Positions 7,480-16,396 are shown, numbered from the stretch's first letter. The stretch is DNA of 36,834 bases from Nitrospirota bacterium (GCA_013151495.1 JAADIE010000001.1:1-36834), one strand, 5' to 3'. Notes: a model not told the origin generated them from the letters alone. Numbers and translations: made by a program.

Positions 7480-8820
7480 ATGGAAAATCTTTCATCAGGT
7501 AGACTTTCGCCGGCCCAGTTGCTGGTAAGTGGATTCCTTGGTGTTATTTTTCTGGGGACTGCCTTGCTAATGCTGCCTTATTCAACTGTTAATGGAATAA
7601 GCCTGATAGATGCTGTTTTTACATCCACATCTGCTGTCTGTGTGACCGGACTTATTGTTAAGAACACACCACAGGATTTTACCCTTTTTGGAAAGCTGGT
7701 TATTCTTGCCCTTATACAGATTGGTGGGCTTGGTTACATGTCCATGTCTACCATGCTTGCCCTGATTGCAGGAAGAAAGATAGGCCTTTTCGAGCGAATG
7801 ATGATCAAGGAGTCATTAAACATTACCACCATGGAGGGTGTGGTCAGGTTTATAAAAAGGATGCTTTTCTTTGTTTTTACAGCAGAGGTCCTGGGAACGG
7901 TGCTGTTATGGATTGGCTTTTCGGGCAGGCATGGCTGGTCAGATGCCCTTTTCCTTGGAGTTTTCCATTCCATATCTGCCTTCAATAATGCTGGCTTCAG
8001 TCTTTTCCCTGATAGCCTTATGCGGTACAGGGCAGATGTGCTTGTAAATTTCACTATTATGTTATTAATAATCTCCGGTGGTATTGGTTTTGTGGTGCTT
8101 GACGACCTGGTGGAATGGTTTAAAAACAGAAGGCGCCATCTTATGCAGCACAGCAAGATCGTCATTACAGTTACGGCTTTACTTATATTTTTGGGGTCCC
8201 TCGTCATTTATCTGAATGAAAGGGTCTTTATGTTCAGTAAAATGGGGCTTAAGGAAACGGTACTTTCCTCTTTGTTTGCCTCTGTTACTGCCAGGACTGC
8301 CGGATTCAACACTATTGATTACTCACTGCTACAGCCTCAGACCCTTTTCTTTACCATCATTTTGATGATAATTGGTGCCTCCCCTGGCTCCACAGGCGGT
8401 GGTATCAAGACCACTACCTTTACGGTTGTGGTTATGCACATATGGTCTACTATCAGGGGAAGAAGGGACACGGTGATATTTAAAAAACGGGTGCCCGAGA
8501 TGCTGGTATCCAGGGCCCTTGTAATAATGGCACTTGCCGTTATATATGTGACCACGGTAACCTTTGTGGTTGAGGACCTCGAGCATACGGGGTTTTTGTC
8601 CACCATGTTCGAGGTTGTAAGTGCCTTTGGTACAGTAGGACTTTCGGTAGGCAACGGAGACGCTTTAAGTCTTTCGGCAGATTTCTCAACCACCTCGAAA
8701 TTGATTATAGTGTTTACAATGCTGATGGGAAGGCTTGGTCCACTTACACTGTTTATGGCAATACTAAAACAGAAAGAGGAGCGTATAAGGTACCCTGAAG
8801 GGAGGTTGATGATAGGATGA
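7480..8820 (+). CDS. trkH: Potassium uptake channel subunit TrkH/KtrB
   Basis: An inner-membrane K+ translocating subunit of 446 residues. The four pore loops of the superfamily are visible: SAVCVTGL, SAFNNAGFSL, TARTAGFNT and SAFGTVGLSVG. The ISGGIGF and GASPGSTGGGIKTTTF segments precede or follow the M2 helices as in KtrB/TrkH. Length fits KtrB better than the longer E. coli TrkH. The ORF track begins at a TTG (7444) that is part of the predicted -35 box, so the ATG at 7480 is preferred; it may be translated from a leaderless message. The final four bases overlap the next gene (ATGA), so it is coupled to the RCK subunit that controls it. Confidence 0.92.
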   Translation: MENLSSGRLSPAQLLVSGFLGVIFLGTALLMLPYSTVNGISLIDAVFTSTSAVCVTGLIVKNTPQDFTLFGKLVILALIQIGGLGYMSMSTMLALIAGRKIGLFERMMIKESLNITTMEGVVRFIKRMLFFVFTAEVLGTVLLWIGFSGRHGWSDALFLGVFHSISAFNNAGFSLFPDSLMRYRADVLVNFTIMLLIISGGIGFVVLDDLVEWFKNRRRHLMQHSKIVITVTALLIFLGSLVIYLNERVFMFSKMGLKETVLSSLFASVTARTAGFNTIDYSLLQPQTLFFTIILMIIGASPGSTGGGIKTTTFTVVVMHIWSTIRGRRDTVIFKKRVPEMLVSRALVIMALAVIYVTTVTFVVEDLEHTGFLSTMFEVVSAFGTVGLSVGNGDALSLSADFSTTSKLIIVFTMLMGRLGPLTLFMAILKQKEERIRYPEGRLMIG

Positions 8821-9491
8821 AAAGGCTTTTTGCCGTGATAGGGCTTGGTAGGTTCGGCTCAGCAGTGGCTGAAACCCTTGCTAACTCAGGAGCTGAGGTA
8901 CTTGCCATAGATAGTGATGAGGCAAAGGTTAAGGCCCTTTCTGATGTGGTAACCATATCGGTTCAATGTGAGGCAACCGATGAAAAGGCCCTTAGAGAGG
9001 CGGGTGTGCAGAATGTTGATGTGGCGGTTGTAAGTATTGGTGAAAACATTGAGGCCAGTATTCTGGTGGTAATGATCCTGAAGGAGATCGGTGTAGACCA
9101 GATTATCGCCAAGGCAGTAAATGAGCTTCATGGTAAGATCCTGAAACACATAGGAGTTACAAGGGTTGTTTATCCTGAAAGGGATATGGCCCAGAGGGTG
9201 GCTCAATCCCTAATCAGGCCAGCCTTTCTGGAGCAAATCGAGCTATCACCAGAGTATAGTATTGTTGAGATGTCTGCTCCTTCCTTTCTATGGGACAAGA
9301 CCATCAGGGAGACCAATTTAAGGGCAGAATACGGTGTAAGTATTATCGCAATTAAGAGACAGTACTTTATTGAAGGTGTAAAGAAGGAGACCTGGAATAT
9401 CAATCCCTCCCCTGATGATGTAATTCAGAAAGAGGATGTGCTTGTTGTGCTTGGTGCAAACAGGGATATCGAGAAGATCAGCTCTTCATAG
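8817..9491 (+). CDS. trkA: Potassium uptake regulatory subunit TrkA/KtrA (RCK)
   Basis: A 224-residue cytoplasmic gating ring subunit. The N-terminal RCK_N Rossmann domain (about 1-125) starts with FAVIGLGRFGSAVAETL and has the acidic AIDSDE at the end of strand 2, which binds NAD(H) or ATP/ADP. The C-terminal RCK_C domain (about 140-222) ends in QKEDVLVVLG. One RCK unit, as in KtrA, rather than the doubled unit of E. coli TrkA. It overlaps the channel gene by 4 bases. Its 3' end overlaps the convergent Smr gene by 6 bases, leaving no room for a terminator. Confidence 0.92.
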   Translation: MKRLFAVIGLGRFGSAVAETLANSGAEVLAIDSDEAKVKALSDVVTISVQCEATDEKALREAGVQNVDVAVVSIGENIEASILVVMILKEIGVDQIIAKAVNELHGKILKHIGVTRVVYPERDMAQRVAQSLIRPAFLEQIELSPEYSIVEMSAPSFLWDKTIRETNLRAEYGVSIIAIKRQYFIEGVKKETWNINPSPDDVIQKEDVLVVLGANRDIEKISSS

Positions 9492-10115
9492 CCTAAGTAG
9501 CACATACACTGCACCAAGCCCACCGTCCTGTTTGCGGGCAGTTGTATAGGCAATTACATATTTTCTGAAATCCCTTTCAAGCCACTGACAGACTGCCCTT
9601 TTCAGTACTGGTCCCCGAACAGACCTGAGCCCTCTTCCGTGTATTATCTTTATGCATCTCAGGGTCTTCCTGCGAGCCTCTCTGATAAAGGCCTCCAGGG
9701 CCTCTCGGGCCTCAACAACCGTATACCCATGCAGGTCTATATAATCCTGTACAGAAAAGGCCCCCCTTTGAAGCAGGCTAAGGAACTCGGCCCTGCCCGT
9801 GGGATTAACCCACTGGACATACTCAGGGGTGTTTTCAATATCAATTGGTGCCTTGCCGGTCACAATATCAAGCAAATGAGACTGTATAGATGAGCTTTCA
9901 TCTTTTCTCTGAGTGGCTTTGGGGCCTGTTTTGCGCCTTGGTGGTTCATAGGGTATGCTTCTGAACTCCTTTATCTCTTTAACCCTTGACATGGCCTCCC
10001 TGAAAAGCTCTTCGTCGTCCTTTGCCGGCGGGAGCTTTTCTGAAAGGGGTTTTTCGGAAAGCCTTTTTTTCAGACCCTCGAGTACGGAGAAAGGCCGATA
10101 AGTAAACCCATCCAC
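9486..10115 (-). CDS. Smr-domain protein (putative nuclease)
   Basis: A 209-residue cytoplasmic protein. The last 80 residues are an Smr domain: the LDxHG-like YIDLHGYTVVEAREAL motif, the IKIIHGRGLRS loop that corresponds to the GxG-type HGxG motif, and a C-terminal GAVYVLLRL strand. The first 120 residues are charged and low in predicted structure, with a proline/lysine linker. Smr domains nick DNA or cleave RNA and are found in MutS2 and in stand-alone proteins of ribosome rescue. Here there is no MutS part. A ribosome site (GGAGGAGG) precedes the ATG. It is transcribed away from the dnaJ promoter region. Confidence 0.85.
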   Translation of the reverse strand: MDGFTYRPFSVLEGLKKRLSEKPLSEKLPPAKDDEELFREAMSRVKEIKEFRSIPYEPPRRKTGPKATQRKDESSSIQSHLLDIVTGKAPIDIENTPEYVQWVNPTGRAEFLSLLQRGAFSVQDYIDLHGYTVVEAREALEAFIREARRKTLRCIKIIHGRGLRSVRGPVLKRAVCQWLERDFRKYVIAYTTARKQDGGLGAVYVLLRL

Positions 10116-10202
10116 TTTTAAAACCTCCTCCCTATATTATACATTAAACTAATAATTAGGTAGAGATTTTGCAATATATTTAATATAAACAAGATTAAGA
10201 TA

Positions 10203-10223
10203 CTTGACAAGAACCTTATCAAG
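10203..10223. promoter_or_regulatory. HAIR-like operator for HspR
   Basis: The inverted repeat CTTGA-N11-TCAAG has the half-site and spacing of the HAIR element (CTTGAGT-N7-ACTCAAG) bound by the MerR-type repressor HspR. It overlaps the -35 box and spacer, where binding would block RNA polymerase. The arms extend to ACTTGACAAG/CTTATCAAGT with one mismatch. An HspR gene lies in the same operon, which makes autoregulation likely. Confidence 0.75.
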
Positions 10224-10232
10224 TATTATAAT
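10204..10232 (+). promoter_or_regulatory. Consensus sigma70 promoter of the dnaJ-hspR heat-shock operon
   Basis: TTGACA (10204-10209), a 17-base spacer and TATAAT (10227-10232): both hexamers are perfect matches. The start of transcription should lie near 10239, giving a short leader with an AAAGGAGGT ribosome site. A vegetative promoter this strong needs a repressor, which the overlapping operator supplies. Confidence 0.9.
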
Positions 10233-10261
10233 AAAGATACAATTAAGAAAGGAGGTTGGGG

Positions 10262-11365
10262 ATGGCAACAACCACCAGGGATTATTATGAGATACTTGGA
10301 GTTTCAAGAGATGCCTCTCAGGATGAGATCAAAAAGGCATACAGGAAACTTGCGCGCAAATACCACCCTGACCTTAACCCTGGCAACAAAGAGGCAGAGA
10401 AACGATTTAAAGAGATAAATGAGGCATACGATGTGCTTAGTGATCCTAAAAAGCGTGCTGAGTACGACAGGCTGGGGCACGCAGCCTTCCAGGGTGCCGG
10501 TTTTGAGGATTTTGCAGGTAGTGGAGGTTTTGATTTTACCGGTGGTGGTTTTGACTTTGGTGGCTTCGAGGATGTTTTCTCCAGCTTTTTTGGAACCGGC
10601 TCAAGGGTGAGAGAGGCCCCTGTAAAGGGTGCAGACCTGGTTACAAAGGCTACCCTTACCCTTGAAGAGGCTTACAAGGGTACTACCAAGCGGATGAGCA
10701 TAAGCCATGAGGTAAACTGTGAGCGCTGCGGTGGTGTTGGTGCTGAAAGTCTTCAGCCCTGCAGTCGCTGTGGTGGTACTGGAAGGATTAGCTCAAGAAA
10801 GGCCTTTTTCAGTATAAGTCAGACCTGTCCCGACTGTGGTGGCCGAGGCCAGAAGGCCCTGAAGTTCTGCACTGTTTGTAAGGGAAGAGGAAAAATACTG
10901 AAGACAGAGACTGTGAATGTAAAGATTCCTGCCGGTGTGGATACTGGCTCAAGGGTAAAGCTAAAGGGAATGGGTGAGGCAGGGCTACATGGTGGGCCAC
11001 CGGGTGATCTGTATATCGAGATAGAGGTGTTGCCTCATCCTTTCTTTAAGCGTCAGGGTAACGACCTTTATGCAGAGGTTCCGGTTACCTTCCCGGAGGC
11101 TGCGCTTGGTGCAAAGATTGAGGTGCCCACCATTGATGGTGTGGCAAAGATGACGCTACCACCCGGAACACAGGGAGGACAGAAGTTCAAGCTAAGAGGA
11201 AAGGGTTTTCCATCTCCTAAAACCGGTGTGCGTGGTGATATGTATGTGACAGTAAAGATTATTACACCTAAGAACCTCACAGAGGAACAAAAGCGGCTGA
11301 TTAAACAGCTTGAGAGTCTTTATAAAGAAAATCCTCGTGAAAGGCTGGTGAAACACCTATGGTAA
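10262..11365 (+). CDS. dnaJ: Chaperone DnaJ (Hsp40), type I
   Basis: Co-chaperone that stimulates DnaK ATPase and delivers unfolded clients. The J domain (about 5-70) has the HPD motif (KYHPDLNPG). A glycine/phenylalanine-rich region follows at about 75-120. The four CxxCxGxG zinc-binding repeats are all present: [24 protein letters not shown] and CTVCKGRG. The C-terminal beta-barrel domains follow. The track start (TTG, 10256) is too near the AGGAGG site; the ATG at 10262 has 7-base spacing. The stop overlaps the hspR start. No dnaK or grpE is in view, so the dnaJ here is expressed with its repressor and the ClpB disaggregase rather than with DnaK. Confidence 0.95.
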   Translation: MATTTRDYYEILGVSRDASQDEIKKAYRKLARKYHPDLNPGNKEAEKRFKEINEAYDVLSDPKKRAEYDRLGHAAFQGAGFEDFAGSGGFDFTGGGFDFGGFEDVFSSFFGTGSRVREAPVKGADLVTKATLTLEEAYKGTTKRMSISHEVNCERCGGVGAESLQPCSRCGGTGRISSRKAFFSISQTCPDCGGRGQKALKFCTVCKGRGKILKTETVNVKIPAGVDTGSRVKLKGMGEAGLHGGPPGDLYIEIEVLPHPFFKRQGNDLYAEVPVTFPEAALGAKIEVPTIDGVAKMTLPPGTQGGQKFKLRGKGFPSPKTGVRGDMYVTVKIITPKNLTEEQKRLIKQLESLYKENPRERLVKHLW

Positions 11366-11700
11366 GGGACAAGAAAAAACCCTTATACATGATAAGCATT
11401 GTTGCTGAGATGCTGGGGGTTCATCCCCAGACATTAAGGATGTATGAACGAGAAGGTCTGATAAGACCGAAACGACAGAACCGTCAGAGACTTTACTCTG
11501 AAGAGGATATCGAGCGATTACACCTTATACTGGAGCTAACGCGAGGCCTTGGAGTGAATAAGGCTGGTGTGGATATTATCCTGAGGATGCGGGAGCGGAT
11601 GATAGCCCTTCAGCGGGAGATTGACGAGATGCTCAAGTTGCTTGAGGATGATGTGAGGAAGGAGTTTCAGCAGAGGATAAGGAGGATTTTGAATAAATGA
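11359..11700 (+). CDS. hspR: Heat-shock transcriptional repressor HspR (MerR family)
   Basis: A 113-residue MerR-type regulator. The N-terminal winged helix reads [26 protein letters not shown] with [11 protein letters not shown] as the wing, the standard HspR pattern. A coiled-coil helix (about 70-110) follows. HspR represses chaperone genes by binding HAIR operators and in known cases uses DnaK as co-repressor. Its ATG overlaps the dnaJ stop (ATGGTAA), with only a weak ribosome site, so translation is probably coupled to dnaJ. A matching operator lies in the promoter of its own operon at 10203-10223. Confidence 0.9.
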   Translation: MVRDKKKPLYMISIVAEMLGVHPQTLRMYEREGLIRPKRQNRQRLYSEEDIERLHLILELTRGLGVNKAGVDIILRMRERMIALQREIDEMLKLLEDDVRKEFQQRIRRILNK

Positions 11701-11710
11701 GTTAATTAAT

Positions 11711-11766
11711 TTTAGATTTCAGATTTAAGATTTTAGATTTTAGATTTATGATTTATAATTTTTGAT
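11711..11766 (+). repeat. Heptamer tandem repeat block 1 (TTNAGAT)
   Basis: Eight consecutive 7-base units between hspR and clpB: TTTAGAT, TTCAGAT, TTAAGAT, TTTAGAT, TTTAGAT, TTATGAT, TTATAAT, TTTTGAT. Variation is concentrated at positions 3-5. The same unit variants recur in two other intergenic blocks in this window, in the same orientation. Confidence 0.9.
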
Positions 11767-11798
11767 TTAGAGAAATTTAATAAACAGGAGGTTATGCC

Positions 11799-14447
11799 AT
11801 GAGAATGGATAAATTGACTATAAAATCGCAGGAGGCCCTTCAGGAGGCCCAGAGGTTTGCTGAAAGCAAAGGCAATCAGGAGATACAGCCTGAACACCTG
11901 TTGTATGCACTTTTAGAGGACTCCGAGGGGATTCCTGTACAGATCATACAACGAATAGGTGCAGACCCGGAGTTAATCAAGAAGGACCTTGACGAGATAA
12001 TCAATCGTTTTCCAAAGGTAATGGGGGCGACCCCACTTGGTCAGCTCTATGTCTCACCAAGGCTTAAGAGGGTCTTCGAGGAGGCCTTCAAGGAGGCTGA
12101 ACATCTGACTGATGAATATGTGAGCACCGAGCACCTGTTGCTCGGGATCATAAAGGAGGATGGTCAGGCTGCTGAATTACTTAAGCGTTACAATGTTACC
12201 GAGCAGAAGGTGCTTGATGAGATGCGCCAGATTCGCGGAGCCCAGAGGGTTACAGACCCCAATCCAGAAGACAAGTACCAGGCACTTAAGCGTTATGCCC
12301 GAGACCTCACAGAGCTTGCAAAGAAGGGCAAGCTGGATCCTGTTATAGGCCGTGATGAGGAGATAAGGCGTGTAATGCAGGTGCTTGCAAGGCGTACCAA
12401 AAACAATCCTGTACTGATTGGTGACCCTGGAGTTGGTAAGACCGCTATTGTTGAGGGCCTTGCCCAGAGGATTGTGGAGGGTGATGTGCCCGAGCCCCTG
12501 AGAGACAAAAGGATTATAGCCCTTGACCTTGGTGCCCTGATTGCTGGCTCCAAGTTCAGGGGTGAGTTCGAGGAAAGGCTGAAGGCCATACTCAAAGAGA
12601 TAGAACAGGCAGAGGGCAGGATAATCCTGTTCATCGATGAGTTACATACCCTTGTTGGTGCCGGTGCTGCCGAAGGTGCAATAGATGCCTCTAACATGCT
12701 CAAGCCAGCTCTTGCAAGGGGCGAGCTGAGGTGTATTGGTGCCACTACGGTGGATGAATACAGAAAGTATATTGAGAAAGACCCGGCCCTTGAGCGCAGA
12801 TTTCAGCCCGTGTATGTGGGTGAACCCTCTGTGGAGGACACCATATCCATATTAAGAGGGCTTAAGGAGCGTTATGAGGTTCACCATGGTGTAAAGATAA
12901 AGGACTCTGCTTTAGTGGCAGCTGCAGTGCTTTCAAACAGGTACATTACCGACAGGTTTCTGCCTGACAAGGCCATTGACCTGATAGATGAGGCTGCAGC
13001 AAGGCTTCGTATGGAGATAGACAGTATGCCTGTGGAACTCGATGAAATAGAAAGAAGGCTCCGTCAGCTTGAGATTGAAAAGCAGGCTGTCATGAAGGAA
13101 GACTCGGCTGATGCAAAAGAAAAACTTGAAAAGCTCCAGAAGGAGATCGCAGAGCTTGAAGAAAAACGTAATAGCCTCAGAGCCCAGTGGCTATCTGAGA
13201 AGGAGGTTATCCAGAAGATCCGTCAGATAAAGGAAGAGATAGAGCAGACAAAGATCGAGGCCCAGAAGGCCGAGCGTGAGGGTGACCTTAACAGGGCAGC
13301 AGAGCTCAAATATGGCCGCTTGCTTGAACTACAGCGTGCCCTTGAGGAGGAGAACAAAAAGCTCCAGGAGTTTCAGCATCGTCGTCGGATGCTCAAAGAG
13401 GAGGTAGATGAGGAGGACATTGCAGAGGTTGTCTCTAAATGGACAGGCATTCCGGTCAGTAAGATGCTCGAGGGCGAGACCGAAAAGCTCCTGAAGATGG
13501 AAGAACGTCTGAAGATGAGAGTGGTTGGTCAGGATGAGGCTATTCAGGCAGTGGCTGATGCAGTGCGCAGGGCAAGGGCAGGTATTCAGGACCCTAACAG
13601 GCCAATTGGTTCCTTCATATTCCTTGGCCCAACAGGTGTGGGTAAAACTGAGCTTGCCAAGGCCCTGGCAGAGTTTCTGTTTGATGATGAAAACGCGCTG
13701 ATCAGGATCGATATGTCTGAGTACCAGGAGCGTCATACCGTTGCAAGGCTGATAGGTGCACCACCTGGTTATGTGGGTTATGAAGAGGGTGGACAGCTTA
13801 CCGAGGCTGTGCGCAGACGACCATACTCAATAGTACTATTCGATGAGATAGAAAAGGCCCATCCTGAGGTCTTTAATGTACTGCTTCAGTTGCTTGACGA
13901 TGGCCGCCTGACAGATGGTAAGGGTCGCACCGTTGATTTTCGTAATACCGTGATTATCATGACCTCAAATATTGGTTCGGCCCATATCCAGCAGATGCTC
14001 GAGGAGGCAGAAAAGACAAAGGGCGTTGAACACTGGAGTGGTGCTAACAACAAGGAGCTTCGTGAGCGTATAATGGAGGATCTGAAGGCCTTCTTCAGGC
14101 CCGAGTTCCTTAACAGGGTGGATGAGATTATTATCTTCAACCCGCTGAACAAGGAACTCCTGAAGCAGATCGTGGATATTCAGATCAACAGGATGAAGGG
14201 TTATCTGAAGCAGAAAAAGATAGATATTACCCTTACAGAGGCTGCCAAGGAGCATCTTGCTGAGGTTGGCTACGACCCGGTTTATGGTGCAAGGCCACTG
14301 AAGAGAGTGATCCAGAAGGAGGTGCTGAACGAGCTTGCCAAGCTGCTGCTTGAGGGTCGTTTCCAGGAAGGCGATATAATTCAGGTAGATTACCGGGACG
14401 GTAAGATGGTATTTGAAAAGGCCCTTCAGGCTGAGGTGGTTGAATAA
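11799..14447 (+). CDS. clpB: Protein disaggregase ClpB (Hsp100)
   Basis: Hexameric AAA+ disaggregase of 882 residues, the usual length. The Clp-N double repeat covers about 4-145. NBD1 has Walker A GDPGVGKT (near 206) and Walker B IILFIDE. A long middle coiled coil (about 410-530, with [11 protein letters not shown]) distinguishes ClpB from ClpA/ClpC. NBD2 has Walker A GPTGVGKT (near 609), [12 protein letters not shown] and the [13 protein letters not shown] sensor-2 region. It rescues aggregated proteins with DnaK/DnaJ. The ATG lies 7 bases after CAGGAGG. It follows hspR after 98 bases containing a heptamer repeat block and no clear terminator, so it probably shares the dnaJ promoter. Confidence 0.97.
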   Translation: MRMDKLTIKSQEALQEAQRFAESKGNQEIQPEHLLYALLEDSEGIPVQIIQRIGADPELIKKDLDEIINRFPKVMGATPLGQLYVSPRLKRVFEEAFKEAEHLTDEYVSTEHLLLGIIKEDGQAAELLKRYNVTEQKVLDEMRQIRGAQRVTDPNPEDKYQALKRYARDLTELAKKGKLDPVIGRDEEIRRVMQVLARRTKNNPVLIGDPGVGKTAIVEGLAQRIVEGDVPEPLRDKRIIALDLGALIAGSKFRGEFEERLKAILKEIEQAEGRIILFIDELHTLVGAGAAEGAIDASNMLKPALARGELRCIGATTVDEYRKYIEKDPALERRFQPVYVGEPSVEDTISILRGLKERYEVHHGVKIKDSALVAAAVLSNRYITDRFLPDKAIDLIDEAAARLRMEIDSMPVELDEIERRLRQLEIEKQAVMKEDSADAKEKLEKLQKEIAELEEKRNSLRAQWLSEKEVIQKIRQIKEEIEQTKIEAQKAEREGDLNRAAELKYGRLLELQRALEEENKKLQEFQHRRRMLKEEVDEEDIAEVVSKWTGIPVSKMLEGETEKLLKMEERLKMRVVGQDEAIQAVADAVRRARAGIQDPNRPIGSFIFLGPTGVGKTELAKALAEFLFDDENALIRIDMSEYQERHTVARLIGAPPGYVGYEEGGQLTEAVRRRPYSIVLFDEIEKAHPEVFNVLLQLLDDGRLTDGKGRTVDFRNTVIIMTSNIGSAHIQQMLEEAEKTKGVEHWSGANNKELRERIMEDLKAFFRPEFLNRVDEIIIFNPLNKELLKQIVDIQINRMKGYLKQKKIDITLTEAAKEHLAEVGYDPVYGARPLKRVIQKEVLNELAKLLLEGRFQEGDIIQVDYRDGKMVFEKALQAEVVE

Positions 14448-14456
14448 AAGACCGAT

Positions 14457-14498
14457 TTCAGATTTCAGATTTTAGATTTAAGATTTTAGATTTTAGAT
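14457..14498 (+). repeat. Heptamer tandem repeat block 2 (TTNAGAT)
   Basis: Six 7-base units directly after the clpB stop: TTCAGAT, TTCAGAT, TTTAGAT, TTAAGAT, TTTAGAT, TTTAGAT, running into the stem-loop that leads to hsp20. Same family and orientation as blocks 1 and 3. Confidence 0.9.
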
Positions 14499-14556
14499 TT
14501 GGGGCTTTGGTTAAGTAAGTAACCAGAGCCCCGAAAAAAAAGGGGCCTTGCCCCTA
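14499..14556 (+). promoter_or_regulatory. Two adjacent hairpins in the hsp20 leader
   Basis: Hairpin 1 pairs GGGGCTTTGGTT with AACCAGAGCCCC around an 8-base loop (12 bp, one G-U). After an 8-A run comes hairpin 2, AGGGGC/GCCCCT. The 3' arm of hairpin 1 (GCCCC) can also pair with the 5' arm of hairpin 2 (GGGGC), so the two states are mutually exclusive. No T-run follows either hairpin, so neither looks like a terminator. Hairpin 2 ends about 10 bases before the AGGAGG of hsp20, so a translational or stability role is possible. Confidence 0.5.
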
Positions 14557-14580
14557 AGAAGTAAAAGGAGGTGAGTGTTA

Positions 14581-15039
14581 ATGTCAATCGTAAAATGGTC
14601 ACCAATGAAGGAGCTTGAGGAGATGAGAAGGGACATGGAAAGGCTCTTTGATGAGTTCTTCGAGCCCATGCGTAGAAGGCGCTGGTGGGGAAAGCCCATT
14701 GCTGAGGGTGTGATTGTGCCCAATATCGAGCTGATTGATAAAAAGGATGAGCTGATAGCCAAGATTGAGATCCCCGGGGTTGATAAAAAGGACATCGACC
14801 TTACAATTACCGAAAATACCATGACAGTAAAGGGTGAGATTAAAAAAGAGGAGGAGTTTAAAGAGGAAGACTACTATGTCTCGGAGATTCGCTATGGTAG
14901 TTTCTCAAGGACCATCCCGTTGCCAGTAGAGATCGACAGCGACAGGGCAAAAGCCTCCTACAAAAATGGTATACTTGAAGTGGTGTTACCAAAGAAGGAA
15001 GAGGCAAAGCCAAAGGAGATAAAGGTGGAGGTGTCCTGA
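14581..15039 (+). CDS. Small heat-shock protein Hsp20 (alpha-crystallin family)
   Basis: ATP-independent holdase of 152 residues. The alpha-crystallin domain (about 45-140) begins VPNIELIDKKDELIAKIEIPGV and ends with the signature NGILEVVLPK (canonical GVLxxxxPK). The N-terminal arm is rich in arginine and tryptophan, and the tail has the IKVEV motif of I-x-I/V type that docks in oligomers. The track start is a GTG at 14575, but the ATG at 14581 has better spacing (9 bases) from AAAGGAGG. Last gene of the heat-shock cluster, followed by a terminator. Confidence 0.93.
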   Translation: MSIVKWSPMKELEEMRRDMERLFDEFFEPMRRRRWWGKPIAEGVIVPNIELIDKKDELIAKIEIPGVDKKDIDLTITENTMTVKGEIKKEEEFKEEDYYVSEIRYGSFSRTIPLPVEIDSDRAKASYKNGILEVVLPKKEEAKPKEIKVEVS

Positions 15040-15043
15040 AAAA

Positions 15044-15066
15044 GGGGATACCTCCCCAGTTTTTTA
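15044..15066 (+). terminator. Rho-independent terminator after hsp20
   Basis: A short GGGGA/TCCCC stem with a TACC loop followed by AG and six T residues, starting 5 bases after the hsp20 stop. The stem is short but G+C-rich. Confidence 0.65.
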
Positions 15067-15091
15067 TTGTAACCTAAAAACAGGAGGCACA

Positions 15092-15670
15092 ATGAGAAAG
15101 GCAAAGCTCAGGAGAAAGACCAACGAGACCGATGTGGATATAGCAATTAATCTGGATGGTAAGGGTAAATGTGATATTCAGACCTCAATACCCTTTGTTG
15201 ATCACATGCTTACCCTTATGTGCTACCACGGGGGATTTGATCTTACAGTAAAAGCCACAGGTGATGTAGAGGTTGATTATCACCACCTGATGGAGGATAT
15301 AGGAATAACACTTGGTCAGGCATTGAACAAGGCCCTTGGTGACAAGACCGGAATCAGACGATACGGATTTGCCAGGGTCCCAATGGATGAGAGCCTCTCA
15401 GAGGTGGTGGTTGATATAAGTGGCAGGGCCTATCTTGTATACAATGTCAAGAAGAGGTCTGGTCATTTAAAAGACCTGCCAGTGTCTCTTTTTGAGGATT
15501 TCTTCAGGGCGCTTACCAATCATGCCATGATAACTCTTCATATAAATCTCTTATACGGTAGAGACCTACACCATATCTATGAGTCAATTTTCAAGGCCTT
15601 TGGCCGAGCCCTGAAAGAGGCTACAACCGTGGAAGGTAAAAGGATACCCTCAACCAAGGGAAAGCTATAA
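15092..15670 (+). CDS. hisB: Imidazoleglycerol-phosphate dehydratase (HisB)
   Basis: Sixth step of histidine synthesis: D-erythro-imidazoleglycerol phosphate to imidazole-acetol phosphate, a Mn-dependent dehydration in a 24-mer. The 192-residue protein is the single-function form without the HAD phosphatase. Metal-ligand motifs are visible in both halves: FVDHM, DYHHLMED (usually DxHHxxED), NHAMITLHI and HHIYESIFKAFGRAL, ending in the usual STKG. RBS AGGAGG precedes the ATG. No other his genes are adjacent. Its 3' end overlaps the convergent mqnB by 6 bases. Confidence 0.95.
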   Translation: MRKAKLRRKTNETDVDIAINLDGKGKCDIQTSIPFVDHMLTLMCYHGGFDLTVKATGDVEVDYHHLMEDIGITLGQALNKALGDKTGIRRYGFARVPMDESLSEVVVDISGRAYLVYNVKKRSGHLKDLPVSLFEDFFRALTNHAMITLHINLLYGRDLHHIYESIFKAFGRALKEATTVEGKRIPSTKGKL

Positions 15671-16396
15671 CTGCCTGATAAGCTCAAGCAAGGCATCCTG
15701 ACATACCCTGGATGCCTCCGCTGTCTTCCACCTTCGGCGGTCTCTATCTTCCACCAGATTGCTTACACCCCGTATCTGTATGGCAGATATCCCAAACCCA
15801 AGGGCAATATGCCCTACTGAGGCGCCCTCCATAGTCTCGCAAAGACACCTGTACTTTCTTCTAAGCCTTTCTGCCCTATCAGAGGTGCCTGTAATGGTTG
15901 ATACGGTTATAAAACTTCCTTTTTTGGGTTTAAAACCCTTTTTAGCGAGTATACTTTCGGCCTTTTCAGTAAGTTTCTGATCAAAGGGGATTTGATTGTA
16001 TACCTTCTGCCCGGGCAAAAGCTCAAGGGAAATGCTTTTTAGCGAGCTAAAACCCCTCTTTGTCTGTACCCCTTCTTCGAGATAGATATCATCAGTGCAA
16101 AGGACAACATCACCTACAGAAATACCTGTTCCGGGAAAGGCCCCTGCTATACCAAAGTTAATGATAAGTTCTGGCCTGTAAAGTATGGCTGCCAGAGTGG
16201 TGGCTGAGGCGGCATTGGCCTTGCCAGGGCCTGAAATTAGCAGAGTGAACAGCCTGTCAGCATACTTGCCCCTGAAGATGGTGATATGTCCTTTTATATC
16301 TCTTTTGAGGGGTTTTATTTTGTGTACAATTTCATCACACTCAAAAGGGACAGCACATATCAGGGATAGCCTCTTTATTTTCCTCCGGGCGTTCAT
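15665..16396 (-). CDS. mqnB: Futalosine hydrolase (MqnB)
   Basis: A 243-residue nucleoside phosphorylase-fold enzyme that splits futalosine into hypoxanthine and dehypoxanthine futalosine in the menaquinone futalosine pathway. Seen are SGPGKANAASATTLAA, the GIAGAFPGTGISVGDVV phosphorylase loop, ETMEGASVGHIA (base/ribose binding, equivalent to the MEGAA motif) and RGVSNLVEDRDRRRWK, which carries the catalytic Asp seen in MTAN relatives. The last motif is typical of MqnB rather than of MTA/SAH nucleosidase. The gene is alone, with no other mqn genes in the window. It suggests that the organism respires anaerobically with menaquinone. Confidence 0.85.
   Translation of the reverse strand: MNARRKIKRLSLICAVPFECDEIVHKIKPLKRDIKGHITIFRGKYADRLFTLLISGPGKANAASATTLAAILYRPELIINFGIAGAFPGTGISVGDVVLCTDDIYLEEGVQTKRGFSSLKSISLELLPGQKVYNQIPFDQKLTEKAESILAKKGFKPKKGSFITVSTITGTSDRAERLRRKYRCLCETMEGASVGHIALGFGISAIQIRGVSNLVEDRDRRRWKTAEASRVCQDALLELIRQL

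Noticed and set aside
9639-9893. Plus-strand ORF within the Smr gene (84 aa)
   Set aside because: Opposite the Smr domain, no RBS, no recognisable protein features.
11711-11766. Short repeats taken as a CRISPR array
   Set aside because: Units are 7 bases, contiguous and without spacers; no cas genes are present in the window.
12293-12745. Minus-strand ORF inside clpB (150 aa)
   Set aside because: Opposite-strand shadow of a well-conserved ClpB region; no RBS, and composition rich in Ser/Arg/Leu typical of antisense frames.
13329-13736. Minus-strand ORF in clpB (135 aa)
   Set aside because: Antisense to the conserved NBD2 Walker A region; no independent coding evidence.
14499-14533. Hairpin after clpB as a rho-independent terminator
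   Set aside because: A run of As, not Ts, follows the 3' arm on the plus strand, and no minus-strand gene lies nearby to be terminated.
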